From positions 20,250 through 84,249 of the IMG/VR virus record IMGVR_UViG_3300044697_000029: DNA of 64,000 nucleotides. The stretch is one strand, 5' to 3'. This document shows, piece after piece, positions 15,150 through 22,487 of this stretch. The DNA is from a virus. The first letter of the stretch is position 1, and each line of letters begins with the position of its first letter. The notes under the pieces were generated by a model that ran no database searches, had not been told where the DNA came from, and saw only the letters and a list, made by a program, of their open reading frames with translations. The position numbers and the translations under genes were made by a program.

Positions 15150-15566
15150 TCACTGTCCGCCCTGAGCTAACCCCAAATACTCCGCCGCCGCATGCAGCCG
15201 CCTGTCCAGTTCCAGCATCGCCGCGTCGATCTCGCCAGCGTGTCGTTGGGCCTCGGGGTCGTCCCGCATGGAGTGCAGCCGCTTCTGCGCTGCGAGGGCG
15301 TCGCGCATGACCGCGTGCCAAGAATCGTCCGCGCCTGGCGCTACGGGGACGGGCATCGGGCGCGCCTTTGGTGCTGCGTTCCTGGACATCTGCGACACAC
15401 AAGCGGGGCACGGTCGGATGTAGGGATCGTATCCGGCGTCGCGACAAATGTGGTCCATCGATCCACCCTCCGCCCGCGCAGCGCGCGCCTTCGCTTCGTC
15501 GCCGGGGGCTTCGGACCTGACCTCCCATCCGTTGCCGCGGTCCATTTCGATGCGAATGTGTGCCAT
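15150..15566 (-). CDS. Hypothetical protein with a Cys motif
   Basis: 138 residues. GGAG precedes the ATG at 15566. The sequence MDHICRDAGYDPYIRPCPAC in the middle has three Cys and may bind zinc; the C-terminal 60 residues are helical. It belongs to the leftward run 17084-14736. Function unknown. Confidence 0.6.
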   Translation of the reverse strand: MAHIRIEMDRGNGWEVRSEAPGDEAKARAARAEGGSMDHICRDAGYDPYIRPCPACVSQMSRNAAPKARPMPVPVAPGADDSWHAVMRDALAAQKRLHSMRDDPEAQRHAGEIDAAMLELDRRLHAAAEYLGLAQGGQ

Positions 15567-15596
15567 CTGTCGGTCTCCGTATAGGCGGCGCGGCTT

Positions 15597-15782
15597 CTAA
15601 CGCTGCCACCCTGAATATGATGAAAGCTGGTGCCACTTCAGTTGGCCCGCGTCGTCCAGGCTAGAAAAAAGCCGCAGATTTTCCGAAACCGGATTAGTCC
15701 TGAGCGCGGCGATAATCGCATCTACCGTCTGCGCTCGAATATCATCCGGACCGCCAACAACGAAAATGCAAACCTTGTCCAT
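15597..15782 (-). CDS. Small hypothetical protein
   Basis: 61 residues (MDKVCIFVVGGPDDIRAQ...), starting with a hydrophobic beta strand and a Gly-Gly turn, then a helix. GAGGA lies upstream of the ATG at 15782. No family recognised. The spacing of 9 bases from the upstream gene places it in the same operon. Confidence 0.6.
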   Translation of the reverse strand: MDKVCIFVVGGPDDIRAQTVDAIIAALRTNPVSENLRLFSSLDDAGQLKWHQLSSYSGWQR

Positions 15783-15791
15783 GTCGGGTCC

Positions 15792-16067
15792 TCACGCCGC
15801 CACGCATGAAAGAGCACCCTTGCCGTGGTTCTTGCCCCCGCACGAGCATTCGCACTGCATCGTGCGGCCAGTGGCATACATGCAGCGAGCATCGCACTTG
15901 TGGAGGCTGGGGTTGCTCTTGCGCTCGATGATTCGCGTCACACGGACCCATCCTCCTTCGATATAAATGCGCGGCATTTTCTGATGACCCTGATCCCAGT
16001 CGCAGCGATCAATGCTCGTTGCTACGTCGCCGTTCGGTAGGTCTGCCAAGTAGAGCATTTTCGCCAC
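15792..16067 (-). CDS. Small Cys-rich phage protein (CDARC...CECSCGGKNHG)
   Basis: 91 residues from GTG 16067, preceded by GGAGAGGG; ATG 16058 is a second choice. The C-terminal part carries the pattern KCDARCMYATG ... CECSCGGKNHGKG, a Cys/His group that I know as recurrent in phage and alphaproteobacterial small proteins and that probably binds zinc. The N-terminal part is beta-like. Role unknown. Confidence 0.65.
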   Translation of the reverse strand: MAKMLYLADLPNGDVATSIDRCDWDQGHQKMPRIYIEGGWVRVTRIIERKSNPSLHKCDARCMYATGRTMQCECSCGGKNHGKGALSCVAA

Positions 16068-16110
16068 TCGCCCTCTCCTTCTCCGGCCGTCCATCGGCCG
16101 TGTGGTGTGC

Positions 16111-16431
16111 TTATCGGCCGGTCTCGGCCTCGACTTCGATCGACAAATCGTCGCCGCCCCATCCTGTGTAGCCGTACGGGAGATCATCGGCGGCGGAGGC
16201 GGCGGCGATCCCGATCGCGTCGCGAGTGATGGCGTCAAAGCGGCGCTGCGTCGCTGGGTTGAGATCGCCATTGGCGTCGGTCGAGAGGTCCAAGTCGAAG
16301 GGCAGTTCGCCCATCAACGCGGCGGCGGTGTCCATCGCGAGGTCGGCTACTGCCGGCCATTTCTCGCGCCACTCCTGGCACTGATTCAGGCGCAGTTGCC
16401 CGATGACTCGCGTGCCGTAGGACTGATCCAT
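16111..16431 (-). CDS. Small acidic hypothetical protein
   Basis: 106 residues, GGAGGG upstream of ATG 16431. It is acidic (DLPYGYTGWGGDDLSIEVEAE) with a helical middle. No family recognised. It is part of the leftward run of small genes. Confidence 0.6.
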   Translation of the reverse strand: MDQSYGTRVIGQLRLNQCQEWREKWPAVADLAMDTAAALMGELPFDLDLSTDANGDLNPATQRRFDAITRDAIGIAAASAADDLPYGYTGWGGDDLSIEVEAETGR

Positions 16432-16434
16432 CGG

Positions 16435-16644
16435 TCAGCCCTCCCCGCGTGCATGGCGATCCCGCGCGGTCTCGCCCGCCGCATGACGGCCGGCGAAGCG
16501 GAAAATGCGGTCAATCTCCTCGCGCTGACCCGGGCGATCCGCGATCAACTTGTCTGCGGCGGCGAGCCGCTCAGCCATCGTTGATCCAGGAACCGTGCCC
16601 CGAACCGTCGCCATCAGGAATTCGTACCGTCTGTATTCCATCAT
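16435..16644 (-). CDS. Small basic hypothetical protein
   Basis: 69 residues from ATG 16644, which has AAAGGAGA directly upstream; the frame could extend to 16671 but that start lacks a site. The protein is helical and basic (MMEYRRYEFLMATVRG ... DRIFRFAGRHAAGE). It ends 3 bases before the next start. Function unknown. Confidence 0.55.
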   Translation of the reverse strand: MMEYRRYEFLMATVRGTVPGSTMAERLAAADKLIADRPGQREEIDRIFRFAGRHAAGETARDRHARGEG

Positions 16645-16667
16645 CCGTCTCCTTTGGTGTGCGTGGC

Positions 16668-17084
16668 TCATTCCGCCTCAATCAGCGCTACCTGACCATA
16701 CCGGCGGAAGAAATCCTCCGCGAACGCCTCGGCGTCTTCGAGGCAGTCGAAGCGTCCGAGCGACGCGCTGCCCCAACACACCCAATATCCGCTACGAGCG
16801 CGACCGGCGCGCCGGAAAAGCCACGGGGCTGCTGCATTTGTTTCATTTGCGGGAGCCATTTGAATCAAGAAGTGCGTTATTTTTCCATCCACCGAATACG
16901 CCCAAGAGTCGGGACCGTACTTGAAGAAAGCGGCATCTTCTCCCGCCGATCTGTGGGCCACGTCAAATGCCTCAACCCCATAGTATTGGCCGACAAAGCG
17001 GCACAGAATTTCTTCATCGGCGCGCGAAAACAGCCGATAAAGAGTGTCGTGCCGCTGCTTAGTGCGTCCTGGATGATTGACCAT
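16668..17084 (-). CDS. Hypothetical protein, first gene of the small-gene operon
   Basis: 138 residues from ATG 17084, preceded by AGGGAGA; longer in-frame starts at 17141 and 17390 would overlap the promoter or the divergent gene. The sequence is mixed alpha/beta with aromatic-rich segments (FKYGPDSWAYSVDGK, SGYWVCWGSASLG). No family is recognised. A good promoter lies 64 bases upstream. Confidence 0.6.
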   Translation of the reverse strand: MVNHPGRTKQRHDTLYRLFSRADEEILCRFVGQYYGVEAFDVAHRSAGEDAAFFKYGPDSWAYSVDGKITHFLIQMAPANETNAAAPWLFRRAGRARSGYWVCWGSASLGRFDCLEDAEAFAEDFFRRYGQVALIEAE

Positions 17085-17147
17085 CGGTGGTCTCCCTGCC
17101 CTGAGTTTCCGTGGGCCTCGGTCTGGCCGTCCATCGGCCATAGGGGG

Positions 17148-17175
17148 ATCATACCCATTTCCGGACCCTTTGCAA
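17148..17175 (-). promoter_or_regulatory. Leftward promoter of the small-gene operon
   Basis: Read leftward: TTGCAA (17175-17170), 16 bases, TATGAT (17153-17148). The -10 matches consensus in five of six positions and the box lies just upstream of the first gene of the run ending at 14736. Confidence 0.6.
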
Positions 17176-17225
17176 GAACTATTTCGGTATTGCCGTCCGA
17201 TTTCCGTTCGTTGTAGGGTGCGTCC

Positions 17226-17585
17226 ATGATTCGGGACCCGGAAGAGCATCGCCGCCGCAGCATCGCCGGGAGTGAGCGCGCCCGCGCGGCTGGCCGGCCA
17301 CCTGGCAGGCCGATGAAGCCGATCAACCCCGAGGCGGTGGCGATGCTTGCCGCCGGCGTGGGCGTGGTGCGGGTCGCCAAGGCCCTGCACATTTCCAAGG
17401 ATGCCATACGGCGCGCGCGCGATGCTCAGCCACCCGGTCAGATCGTGGACGCGAGCGATCTGGCAGACAGCATCGTCTCGTCGCCTGCACGAGCGCCCAA
17501 GCCCGCGCGCTGGACCGAGGGACCGCGCTGTCCGAAGTGCAGCAGCCTCCTGCGGCTCGGCAAATGTGGCCTGGGGTGCAGATAA
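17226..17585 (+). CDS. HTH protein with C-terminal zinc knuckle
   Basis: 119 residues. The segment GRPPGRPMKPINPEAVAMLA ... VRVAKALHISKDAIRRAR looks like a resolvase-type helix-turn-helix preceded by an AT-hook-like GRPPGRP. The C-terminus CPKCSSLLRLGKCGLGC has four Cys and probably binds zinc. It is divergent from the small-gene operon and may regulate it (inference). Confidence 0.6.
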   Translation: MIRDPEEHRRRSIAGSERARAAGRPPGRPMKPINPEAVAMLAAGVGVVRVAKALHISKDAIRRARDAQPPGQIVDASDLADSIVSSPARAPKPARWTEGPRCPKCSSLLRLGKCGLGCR

Positions 17586-17626
17586 TCGCCATGCGCGATG
17601 GGCAAGCGCAGCCGAGGGGAGTGCGG

Positions 17627-17840
17627 ATGATGGACGCGGCGAAGCGCGAGCGCGCGGACGAACGGAAGATCGGCATACCGTTGTGCATGGCGTTCAGTTT
17701 TTGCGGGGGCCTTCACTGGCGCGGCAGGAATGCTCACGCTCGCGTGGCTTCATCCCGACCTGCTCAATTACCCGTGGCCAGTCCCGTGCTTTATCCTTGG
17801 ATGCGCGTCCATGTGGTGGCGGCTGTCCTGGATGCTTTGA
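17627..17840 (+). pseudogene. Small two-helix membrane protein gene with an apparent frameshift
   Basis: From ATG 17627 (GAGGGGAG upstream) one frame encodes MMDAAKRERADERKIGIPLC, reaching the run CAGTTTTTGCGGGGG at about 17695-17709. Dropping one base there gives a continuous reading through SFAGAFTGAAGMLTLAWL and PWPVPCFILGCASMWWRL to a TGA at 17838-17840, that is, two transmembrane helices. Without the shift the first frame continues into unlikely sequence. It may be a real mutation, a sequencing error, or programmed slippage. Confidence 0.4.
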
Positions 17841-18185
17841 TCAAGGCCGCGATCCGCGGCGTGCCCGGCGTCACCCCGAAGCGGCCATGCCGCCGAAAGC
17901 GAGACAGGCCACCACGCTTCCGATTCCCTCTTGCCTGTCATGACAACGCTGTGGCATTTTCGCCACACCAATCCACGTCGCGCGCGCGGGGGGTATCCGG
18001 CGGGAGTTGTAGCCATCACCTGGGCGCTTGACGGCGCCCCTTGACGGGTGGCAGTCTCCCGGTACGGTACGGTCCGGACGGTTGGTCAGTGCGCGCGCGG
18101 GCGCGGATATCTGCATAACGCGCGCGCGGGGGAAGAGTTTCGACCCCAATGATGCTCTAGGAAACTTTGGGCTATGTGCCAAGGA
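17841..18185. other. Non-coding stretch with CG-repeat tracts
   Basis: No convincing gene is seen. The stretch contains three GCGCGCGCGGG-type alternating tracts (near 17977, 18091 and 18119), two TTGACGG boxes at 18029 and 18041, and a promoter-like pair. Open frames crossing it have the composition of antisense or chance frames. Confidence 0.4.
18041..18068 (+). promoter_or_regulatory. Candidate rightward promoter
   Basis: TTGACG (18041-18046), 16 bases, TACGGT (18063-18068), the form often seen for alphaproteobacterial sigma-70-type promoters. No rightward gene begins close downstream, so its transcript is unclear. Confidence 0.3.
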
Positions 18186-18860
18186 TCACGTGTCATCGAA
18201 GTTGCTGACGACGAACCACGCCAACTTGGCGAGATCGCGGAGCGCGGGCAGCACTGGCCCGCGGAGCGCGGTATCACTCTCGCTGAACGCTATGTTGTGG
18301 GTGATCTGAAAATCGCACTCCGTCGCGTTGATGTTGGTCCACGCTACTACGGCGCCATCCTTGAAGCCGGGCCATTGAGCGGGAAATTCCAGCCCCTGAG
18401 CGCGGGCGGCTGCGGAAACAGAGACCATTGCCAACGCCGAATCCACCTTAATCAGACGCATGTGTTTTCGTGTAATGTCGAGGTGGTGCAGGGCGAACAG
18501 TTGGTCATCCCCTCCACGATAAGGCCGCAGTCTTTCCAGGCCGATCCTCTCACTCTCTCGGAGCCACTTTTTGCGTTTCGCCGCGTTCAGCGGGTCGATG
18601 AAATCCTGGAGGGAGGCATAAAGGGGAAAGTGACAGTCGGCGTTTGGTTGTACGCCGTTCCTTGTCGCCAGTGCCGACGCAAGCAAATCGAGGCTGCTGC
18701 GGAGGCTGCCGATGATAGCGCCAACGCCGGCATTGATGAGATTGGGAATTTTCCAGTCCACCCGGAGCTTGATGAGTTTCTTCCCCATCTCCGGGTGGTC
18801 CTCAGCGATGAAGGAATAAGGGTGACGGTCGGTCCAGCCTTCGATCTGCTTTTGCAACAC
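18186..18860 (-). CDS. Hypothetical protein with an in-frame amber codon near its likely start
   Basis: 224 residues from GTG 18860. The body is protein-like (NLINAGVGAIIGSLRSSLDLLASAL, HHLDITRKHMRLIKVDS). Upstream codons to 18905 also look coding (NAAIDWAASYLPV), and the only ATG in that frame (18914) is followed by ACC and then TAG (18908-18906). So either the GTG is the true start or the gene has an early nonsense codon. I recognise no function. Confidence 0.5.
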   Translation of the reverse strand: MLQKQIEGWTDRHPYSFIAEDHPEMGKKLIKLRVDWKIPNLINAGVGAIIGSLRSSLDLLASALATRNGVQPNADCHFPLYASLQDFIDPLNAAKRKKWLRESERIGLERLRPYRGGDDQLFALHHLDITRKHMRLIKVDSALAMVSVSAAARAQGLEFPAQWPGFKDGAVVAWTNINATECDFQITHNIAFSESDTALRGPVLPALRDLAKLAWFVVSNFDDT

Positions 18861-18935
18861 TGGGAGATAGGATGCGGCCCAGTCGATGGCCGCATTGGCG
18901 TCTAGCTAGGTCATCTCGCATGGGAGCAAAGCGCC

Positions 18936-19193
18936 TTACGTTTCAGACTCAGGACGGAAAGAAACACTGGGTTGCCCTGCGGCGCTACTATGTGCCTGAA
19001 GGCGTTGTATTTGTTCCGGCTGAAAATCCGTGTGAGTCCCGCACCGATCACATTCCGCTTCCGCTGGCCAAGAGCGGACAATCGGATGCTGCCCCGGCGC
19101 TGGCGCGGGACCAAGTGGCAACATCCGCTGGCAATTCGGGCACGTGCCAACGAAATACCATTCCCCCGGCACGATGACGGGAATTACTGGCAT
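18936..19193 (-). CDS. Zinc-ribbon hypothetical protein
   Basis: 85 residues. AGGGAG lies upstream of ATG 19193. Two Cys pairs, CPNC near residue 18 and CDRCGTH near residue 49, form a likely zinc ribbon (FVGTCPNCQRMLPLGP ... AECDRCGTHTDFQPEQ). It is preferred over the overlapping plus-strand frame because of these motifs. Function unknown. Confidence 0.6.
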   Translation of the reverse strand: MPVIPVIVPGEWYFVGTCPNCQRMLPLGPAPAPGQHPIVRSWPAEAECDRCGTHTDFQPEQIQRLQAHSSAAGQPSVSFRPESET

Positions 19194-19379
19194 CCTCTTC
19201 GCTCCCTGGTAGGTCTCGACAACCCCACGGTAGCGGAATGGCGGTCGGGAGTCTCAGGATTCCCGGCCGTCCGGCTTTCGTGCTACGGTGGCGCCCAGAC
19301 GCAGATTCAGCGTGTGGTCGGCGGATCGGTCGCGCCTGTCGCCCCGAAGGGGAGGACTGAAACTGAGGGGCCTGACTCA

Positions 19380-19613
19380 ATGGCGAGCGGCCAACTGATC
19401 TGGGATATGAGCGCCGAAGCCCTCGGCTGGACGCTCGCGGAGCCGGGTGAGCCGGGCGCCGTGTCAGCCACCAACGGAAAGGGAGAGGTGATCTGGCGCA
19501 AGCGGTTGCCGTCCCCACCTTTGGACGGCCTGGCGCGGGATTCGCTGGATGCATCCTCGCCAGGGCTGCCGGATATCGACTACGCCGCGATCACAAGGGA
19601 GCTTAGCCTGTGA
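19380..19613 (+). CDS. Small hypothetical protein
   Basis: 77 residues from ATG 19380 (MASGQLIWDMSAEALGWTLA...), with GAGGGG about 10 bases upstream. The end overlaps the next start (GTGA at 19610-19613), which supports translation. No family recognised. Confidence 0.5.
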   Translation: MASGQLIWDMSAEALGWTLAEPGEPGAVSATNGKGEVIWRKRLPSPPLDGLARDSLDASSPGLPDIDYAAITRELSL

Positions 19614-19843
19614 CGGAAGGAACGCTCCGGCCGCCGGCGCAGCATACTGACAAGGCGCTGCACTGGTTAGGCCACCCCACGATGCTCGCCCGCGGGATCG
19701 TCGCTGACCAGGAAGTGGCGGCGTGGACGGGAGGCGTATGGAAGCTGCTCGGAGACGATAGGCTGTTTTCGCCTGATGAACTGGCCAGGGCTGGCTGGCG
19801 CTACCTCGGCCCTGCAGAGCGCAAAGGCCGCGGCTCGGTCTAA
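19610..19843 (+). CDS. Small hypothetical protein
   Basis: 77 residues starting at GTG 19610, coupled to the gene before. It contains WLGHPTMLARGIVADQEVAAWTGGVWKLLGDD and looks like a small folded domain. No family recognised. Confidence 0.5.
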   Translation: MTEGTLRPPAQHTDKALHWLGHPTMLARGIVADQEVAAWTGGVWKLLGDDRLFSPDELARAGWRYLGPAERKGRGSV

Positions 19844-19909
19844 CCCCATGCTCCCTGTTCCCACCACCCGCACCGATTCCTGGCAGTTCTACGCCGACAT
19901 GCGTTCCTA

Positions 19910-20002
19910 GTGGCTGGGCAGGCCGCCCACATGGGTTCGTCGGAAGCCATTGAAGCACTCGGGCTGGTCGAGCCAGACTGGACGCCGGACCCTGCCGCAT
20001 GA
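19910..20002 (+). CDS. Possible 30-residue acidic peptide
   Basis: GTG 19910 overlaps the stop of an even shorter frame (ATG 19848 to TAG 19910). The peptide contains HMGSSEAIEALGLVEPDWTP and has phage-like codon use. Support is limited to the overlap and composition. Confidence 0.25.
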   Translation: MAGQAAHMGSSEAIEALGLVEPDWTPDPAA

Positions 20003-20015
20003 GGTAGCCCAACAG

Positions 20016-20044
20016 AAAAAGCCGCCCGCTGGCAACGGACGGCT
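20016..20044 (-). terminator. Intrinsic terminator read leftward, or hairpin before the nusG-like gene
   Basis: Read leftward, AGCCGTCC and GGGCGGCT (one G-T pair) close a 9-base loop and are followed by TTTTTC. Rightward, the same stem lacks a T-run. It lies about 65 bases before the NusG-like gene and shares GCAACGGACGGC with the hairpin at 10799-10838. Confidence 0.5.
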
Positions 20045-20110
20045 CTTCCCCTCGCGTCTCGGTTGGTTCGTCGCCCAACCCCATATCCGGCATGCAACGG
20101 AGACGCAAGG

Positions 20111-20761
20111 ATGTCTTTGGCCATTGAGGCAGCGAAAATACCGCTTGACAGGCGCGTGAGGGCGTCGGTAGCGTCCGCCCCGCTTCGGGAGCCCGCGCAA
20201 GGATCGTGCGGCGCGCCCGGCGGTAGCCGTAGCGGGATGCGATTCCAGCCCGCCGGCTTTCGACCCGGTATCCCCTGGCATTGCATCTACGCCAAGCCGA
20301 ACGAGGAATCCCGCGCCGAGCGGGAAATCATCAAGCAGGGATTCGCGGCGTGGGCGCCGATGGAGATAGTCCGGCTGCCCGATCGCCATATCAGGGTTCG
20401 GCCGATGCTGCCGCGGTATCTGTTCGCTCAGTTTGATGCCGACGCCGAGCCGTGGGGGTCACTACGCGATACCCGCGGCGTTTCGCACGTCCTGACCGAT
20501 TCGGCCCTCCGACCGTTGGTTGTGCCGGACGCTGCCCTCTCCATCATCCTGGACCAATGCGCGCCCAATGGTGTGGTGCCATTGCCTGAAGAGCGGGAAG
20601 TGCGGCGGCGCGATGTCGTCCGCGTCCTTGATGGACCTTGGCGCGATTTTTCGGGCATCGTAGGCTTGACGGCCAAGACACGGGTAGAGGTGATGCTCAT
20701 GATTTTCGGGCGCCTTAGCCCCATCCCGTTCAGGCGCGATCAGGTCGAACTGGTGGCCTAG
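20111..20761 (+). CDS. NusG/RfaH-like transcription elongation factor
   Basis: 216 residues. NusG-family proteins bind RNA polymerase and affect pausing or termination. The NGN domain is visible at about 56-150 (WHCIYAKPNEESRAEREIIKQ, MLPRYLFAQFD, TRGVSHVLT), followed by a KOW-like domain (about 163-215: VVRVLDGPWRDFSGIVGL ... FRRDQVELVA). ATG 20111 has GGAG 8 bases upstream. It stands at the head of the late operon, so it may act as an antiterminator for late transcription; this is inference from position. Confidence 0.82.
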   Translation: MSLAIEAAKIPLDRRVRASVASAPLREPAQGSCGAPGGSRSGMRFQPAGFRPGIPWHCIYAKPNEESRAEREIIKQGFAAWAPMEIVRLPDRHIRVRPMLPRYLFAQFDADAEPWGSLRDTRGVSHVLTDSALRPLVVPDAALSIILDQCAPNGVVPLPEEREVRRRDVVRVLDGPWRDFSGIVGLTAKTRVEVMLMIFGRLSPIPFRRDQVELVA

Positions 20762-20764
20762 AAA

Positions 20765-21202
20765 ATGGCGCGCAACCGCACGACATTTCCACCCGGCAAA
20801 GGAACAGGATGGGGCGGTCCGGCCAGAGGGCCGGGCGCCGGTCCAAAGTTCGAGAAGTTCATGGAAGGCAACCAGACCGAGCATCCCGCGGGCGACGATT
20901 ATCGCGAGCGTCGGCAGAAACGCCGCGAGTTGCGCGCCGCTGGCGCCGAAAGGCTTCAGCAGTTGAAGGACCATCTAGCCGATCTAGCCCTCAATGCCGA
21001 GCATGAAGCCACGCAGGTTAGCGCGACCGTCGCGTGGCTAAATCGGGAAGAGGGGATGCCGGCACAGACGAACAAGAATCTGAATGTCGATGTCATCAGC
21101 GGTCTCCCGCTCGACCAACAGCGAGCTATTGCGGCGGCTCTCGACGCTCTCCCCGACGACGCGGGCGACGATGCGGGAGGCGCTGCGCCGCAGCATCACT
21201 GA
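20765..21202 (+). CDS. Putative small terminase subunit (by position)
   Basis: 145 residues. The Gly-rich N-terminus (GKGTGWGGPARGPGAGPKF) and helical charged middle are typical of phage proteins just before the large terminase gene, and no other small-subunit candidate is present. The N-terminal pattern recurs in phage proteins of this position. The gene overlaps the start of the large terminase by 32 bases. Small terminase subunits recognise the packaging site; this role is inferred. Confidence 0.5.
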   Translation: MARNRTTFPPGKGTGWGGPARGPGAGPKFEKFMEGNQTEHPAGDDYRERRQKRRELRAAGAERLQQLKDHLADLALNAEHEATQVSATVAWLNREEGMPAQTNKNLNVDVISGLPLDQQRAIAAALDALPDDAGDDAGGAAPQHH

Positions 21203-21890
21203 GGCCGAGCGCGGCCGGTTCATCGACACACTCTATCCCCACACGGGGCCTCTACGCCGCGAACTCTACATCAAGCACCTGGAGTTCTGGCGCGCGGGCG
21301 CGGTGCATGACGAACGGGCGTTCGTTGCAGGGAATCGGACCGGTAAGACCACGTGCGTATCATACGAGGATGTACTGCACCTGACCGGTGATTATCCGGA
21401 GTGGTGGGAAGGCAGGCGCTTCGATCGCCCGATCACATGCTGGGCCTGCGGCACAGATGCCAAGGCAGTGCGCGAAAAGCTGCAGCCTGCATTGATTGGG
21501 CCGGCCGAAGCGCGAGGGACTGGGATCATCCCCCGCGACCGGCTTCTGCGGACCTTCGCACGAAGCGGCACGGCGGACGCAATCGACTTTGCACTCGTTC
21601 GCAACCAGTTCGGCGGATTGTCGCGCCTGGTGTTCAAGGCATACGAACAAGGGCGTGAATCGTTCCAGGCCGCCGAGGTCGATGTCGTCCACCTGGACGA
21701 AGAGCCGCCGATGGCGATCTACACCGAGGCGCTGACCCGCACGCTCTCGACGGTGCCCGGGCGGCGTAACGGTATTCTGGTCTTCAGTTTCACGCCACTC
21801 CAAGGACTGAGCGACGTGGTTCTGCAGTTCCTGCCTGGCGGTGCATACCCCGCAACGGAAGAGGTCCGCAAACAGGCGTGGGGATGGTAA
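21171..21890 (+). CDS. terL: Large terminase, N-terminal ATPase part
   Basis: 239 residues from ATG 21171. Walker A AGNRTGKT (53-60), Walker B VDVVHLDEEP (170-179) and motif III FTPLQG (207-212) identify the packaging ATPase. The frame stops at TAA 21888 shortly after FLPGGAYP, where relatives continue into DxPHL and the nuclease domain. That missing part is found 0.5 kb downstream in the same register (TGG at 21885 and 22407 differ by 522 bases). The gene is therefore either split by a removable insertion, or truncated and working as two chains. Confidence 0.88.
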   Translation: MREALRRSITEAERGRFIDTLYPHTGPLRRELYIKHLEFWRAGAVHDERAFVAGNRTGKTTCVSYEDVLHLTGDYPEWWEGRRFDRPITCWACGTDAKAVREKLQPALIGPAEARGTGIIPRDRLLRTFARSGTADAIDFALVRNQFGGLSRLVFKAYEQGRESFQAAEVDVVHLDEEPPMAIYTEALTRTLSTVPGRRNGILVFSFTPLQGLSDVVLQFLPGGAYPATEEVRKQAWGW

Positions 21891-22410
21891 ATGCGGGTTG
21901 TTCTACCCTAGGTAGGTGCGGTATATCTCCCCGATGTGCCCCACCCAGCCTTCTGCCGTAGAACGGCTAGCCAAGCGAATAAGAGAGAGTGTGCGCGCCG
22001 ATATAGCAGCCGCGCTTCTGCCTAATGTTCCGTCTGCCTCGGACGGAGAGCATTTCCGTCCCATGCAATTTGATCCAATGAGTCAATCGCGGCCCGCATT
22101 GCAGCCGCCGCAAAAAGATCAAGGAGAACCGTCGTCAAAGCGCCATTCCGGTGCGCGAACTTAATTGCTAGGTACTCGACGGTCCCCGTCTGCCCCACGC
22201 AGGGGAGCGCCTTGAGGCTCAACGCCACATCGCCACGAGCGTACGCGCTGCGCGCTTCTTGTTCGGTAAACGAAGGTTCGTGCCATCCTCTGTCGCCGCT
22301 GCAACACAGTTTTAGGGCAGGTCAGCGACTCAAAAGAACTGCTTCACGCAATGGCTGACTACCTCGCGGGAGGTGGAACATCACGAGATACGTAGTACAA
22401 GCCGGATGGG
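21888..22410 (+). other. Intervening sequence splitting the terminase gene
   Basis: About 520 bases separate the ATPase and nuclease parts. Both edges carry GGATGG (21882-21887 and 22404-22409), and joining the two copies restores one frame giving KQAWGW followed by a DSPHLSPDATEEL-type continuation. A boundary after U21888 with a final G22410 would also satisfy group I splice-site rules and keep the frame. I see no clear inverted repeats and no intron-encoded endonuclease. The interior has a CTACC-CTA-GGTAG hairpin and a leftward frame. Whether it self-splices cannot be judged by eye. Confidence 0.55.
22022..22228 (-). CDS. Leftward frame inside the terminase insertion
   Basis: 68 residues from GTG 22228, with protein-like sequence (VEYLAIKFAHRNGALTTVLL, LFAAAAMRAAIDSLDQIAW). 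The open frame and its natural codon use extend upstream to about 22320 without an ATG, so it may be a 5'-damaged gene. No Shine-Dalgarno site is seen. Function unknown. Confidence 0.3.
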   Translation of the reverse strand: MALSLKALPCVGQTGTVEYLAIKFAHRNGALTTVLLDLFAAAAMRAAIDSLDQIAWDGNALRPRQTEH

Positions 22411-22487
22411 CCGACTCACCGCACCTTTCGCCAGACGCCACGGAGGAGCTTGCGCGCTCGTATCCACCGAATGAACGGGACGCCCGC

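Noticed and set aside
21888-22410. Insertion sequence as the cause of the split terminase
   Set aside because: No transposase and no inverted ends; the repeated GGATGG is too short to prove a target duplication.
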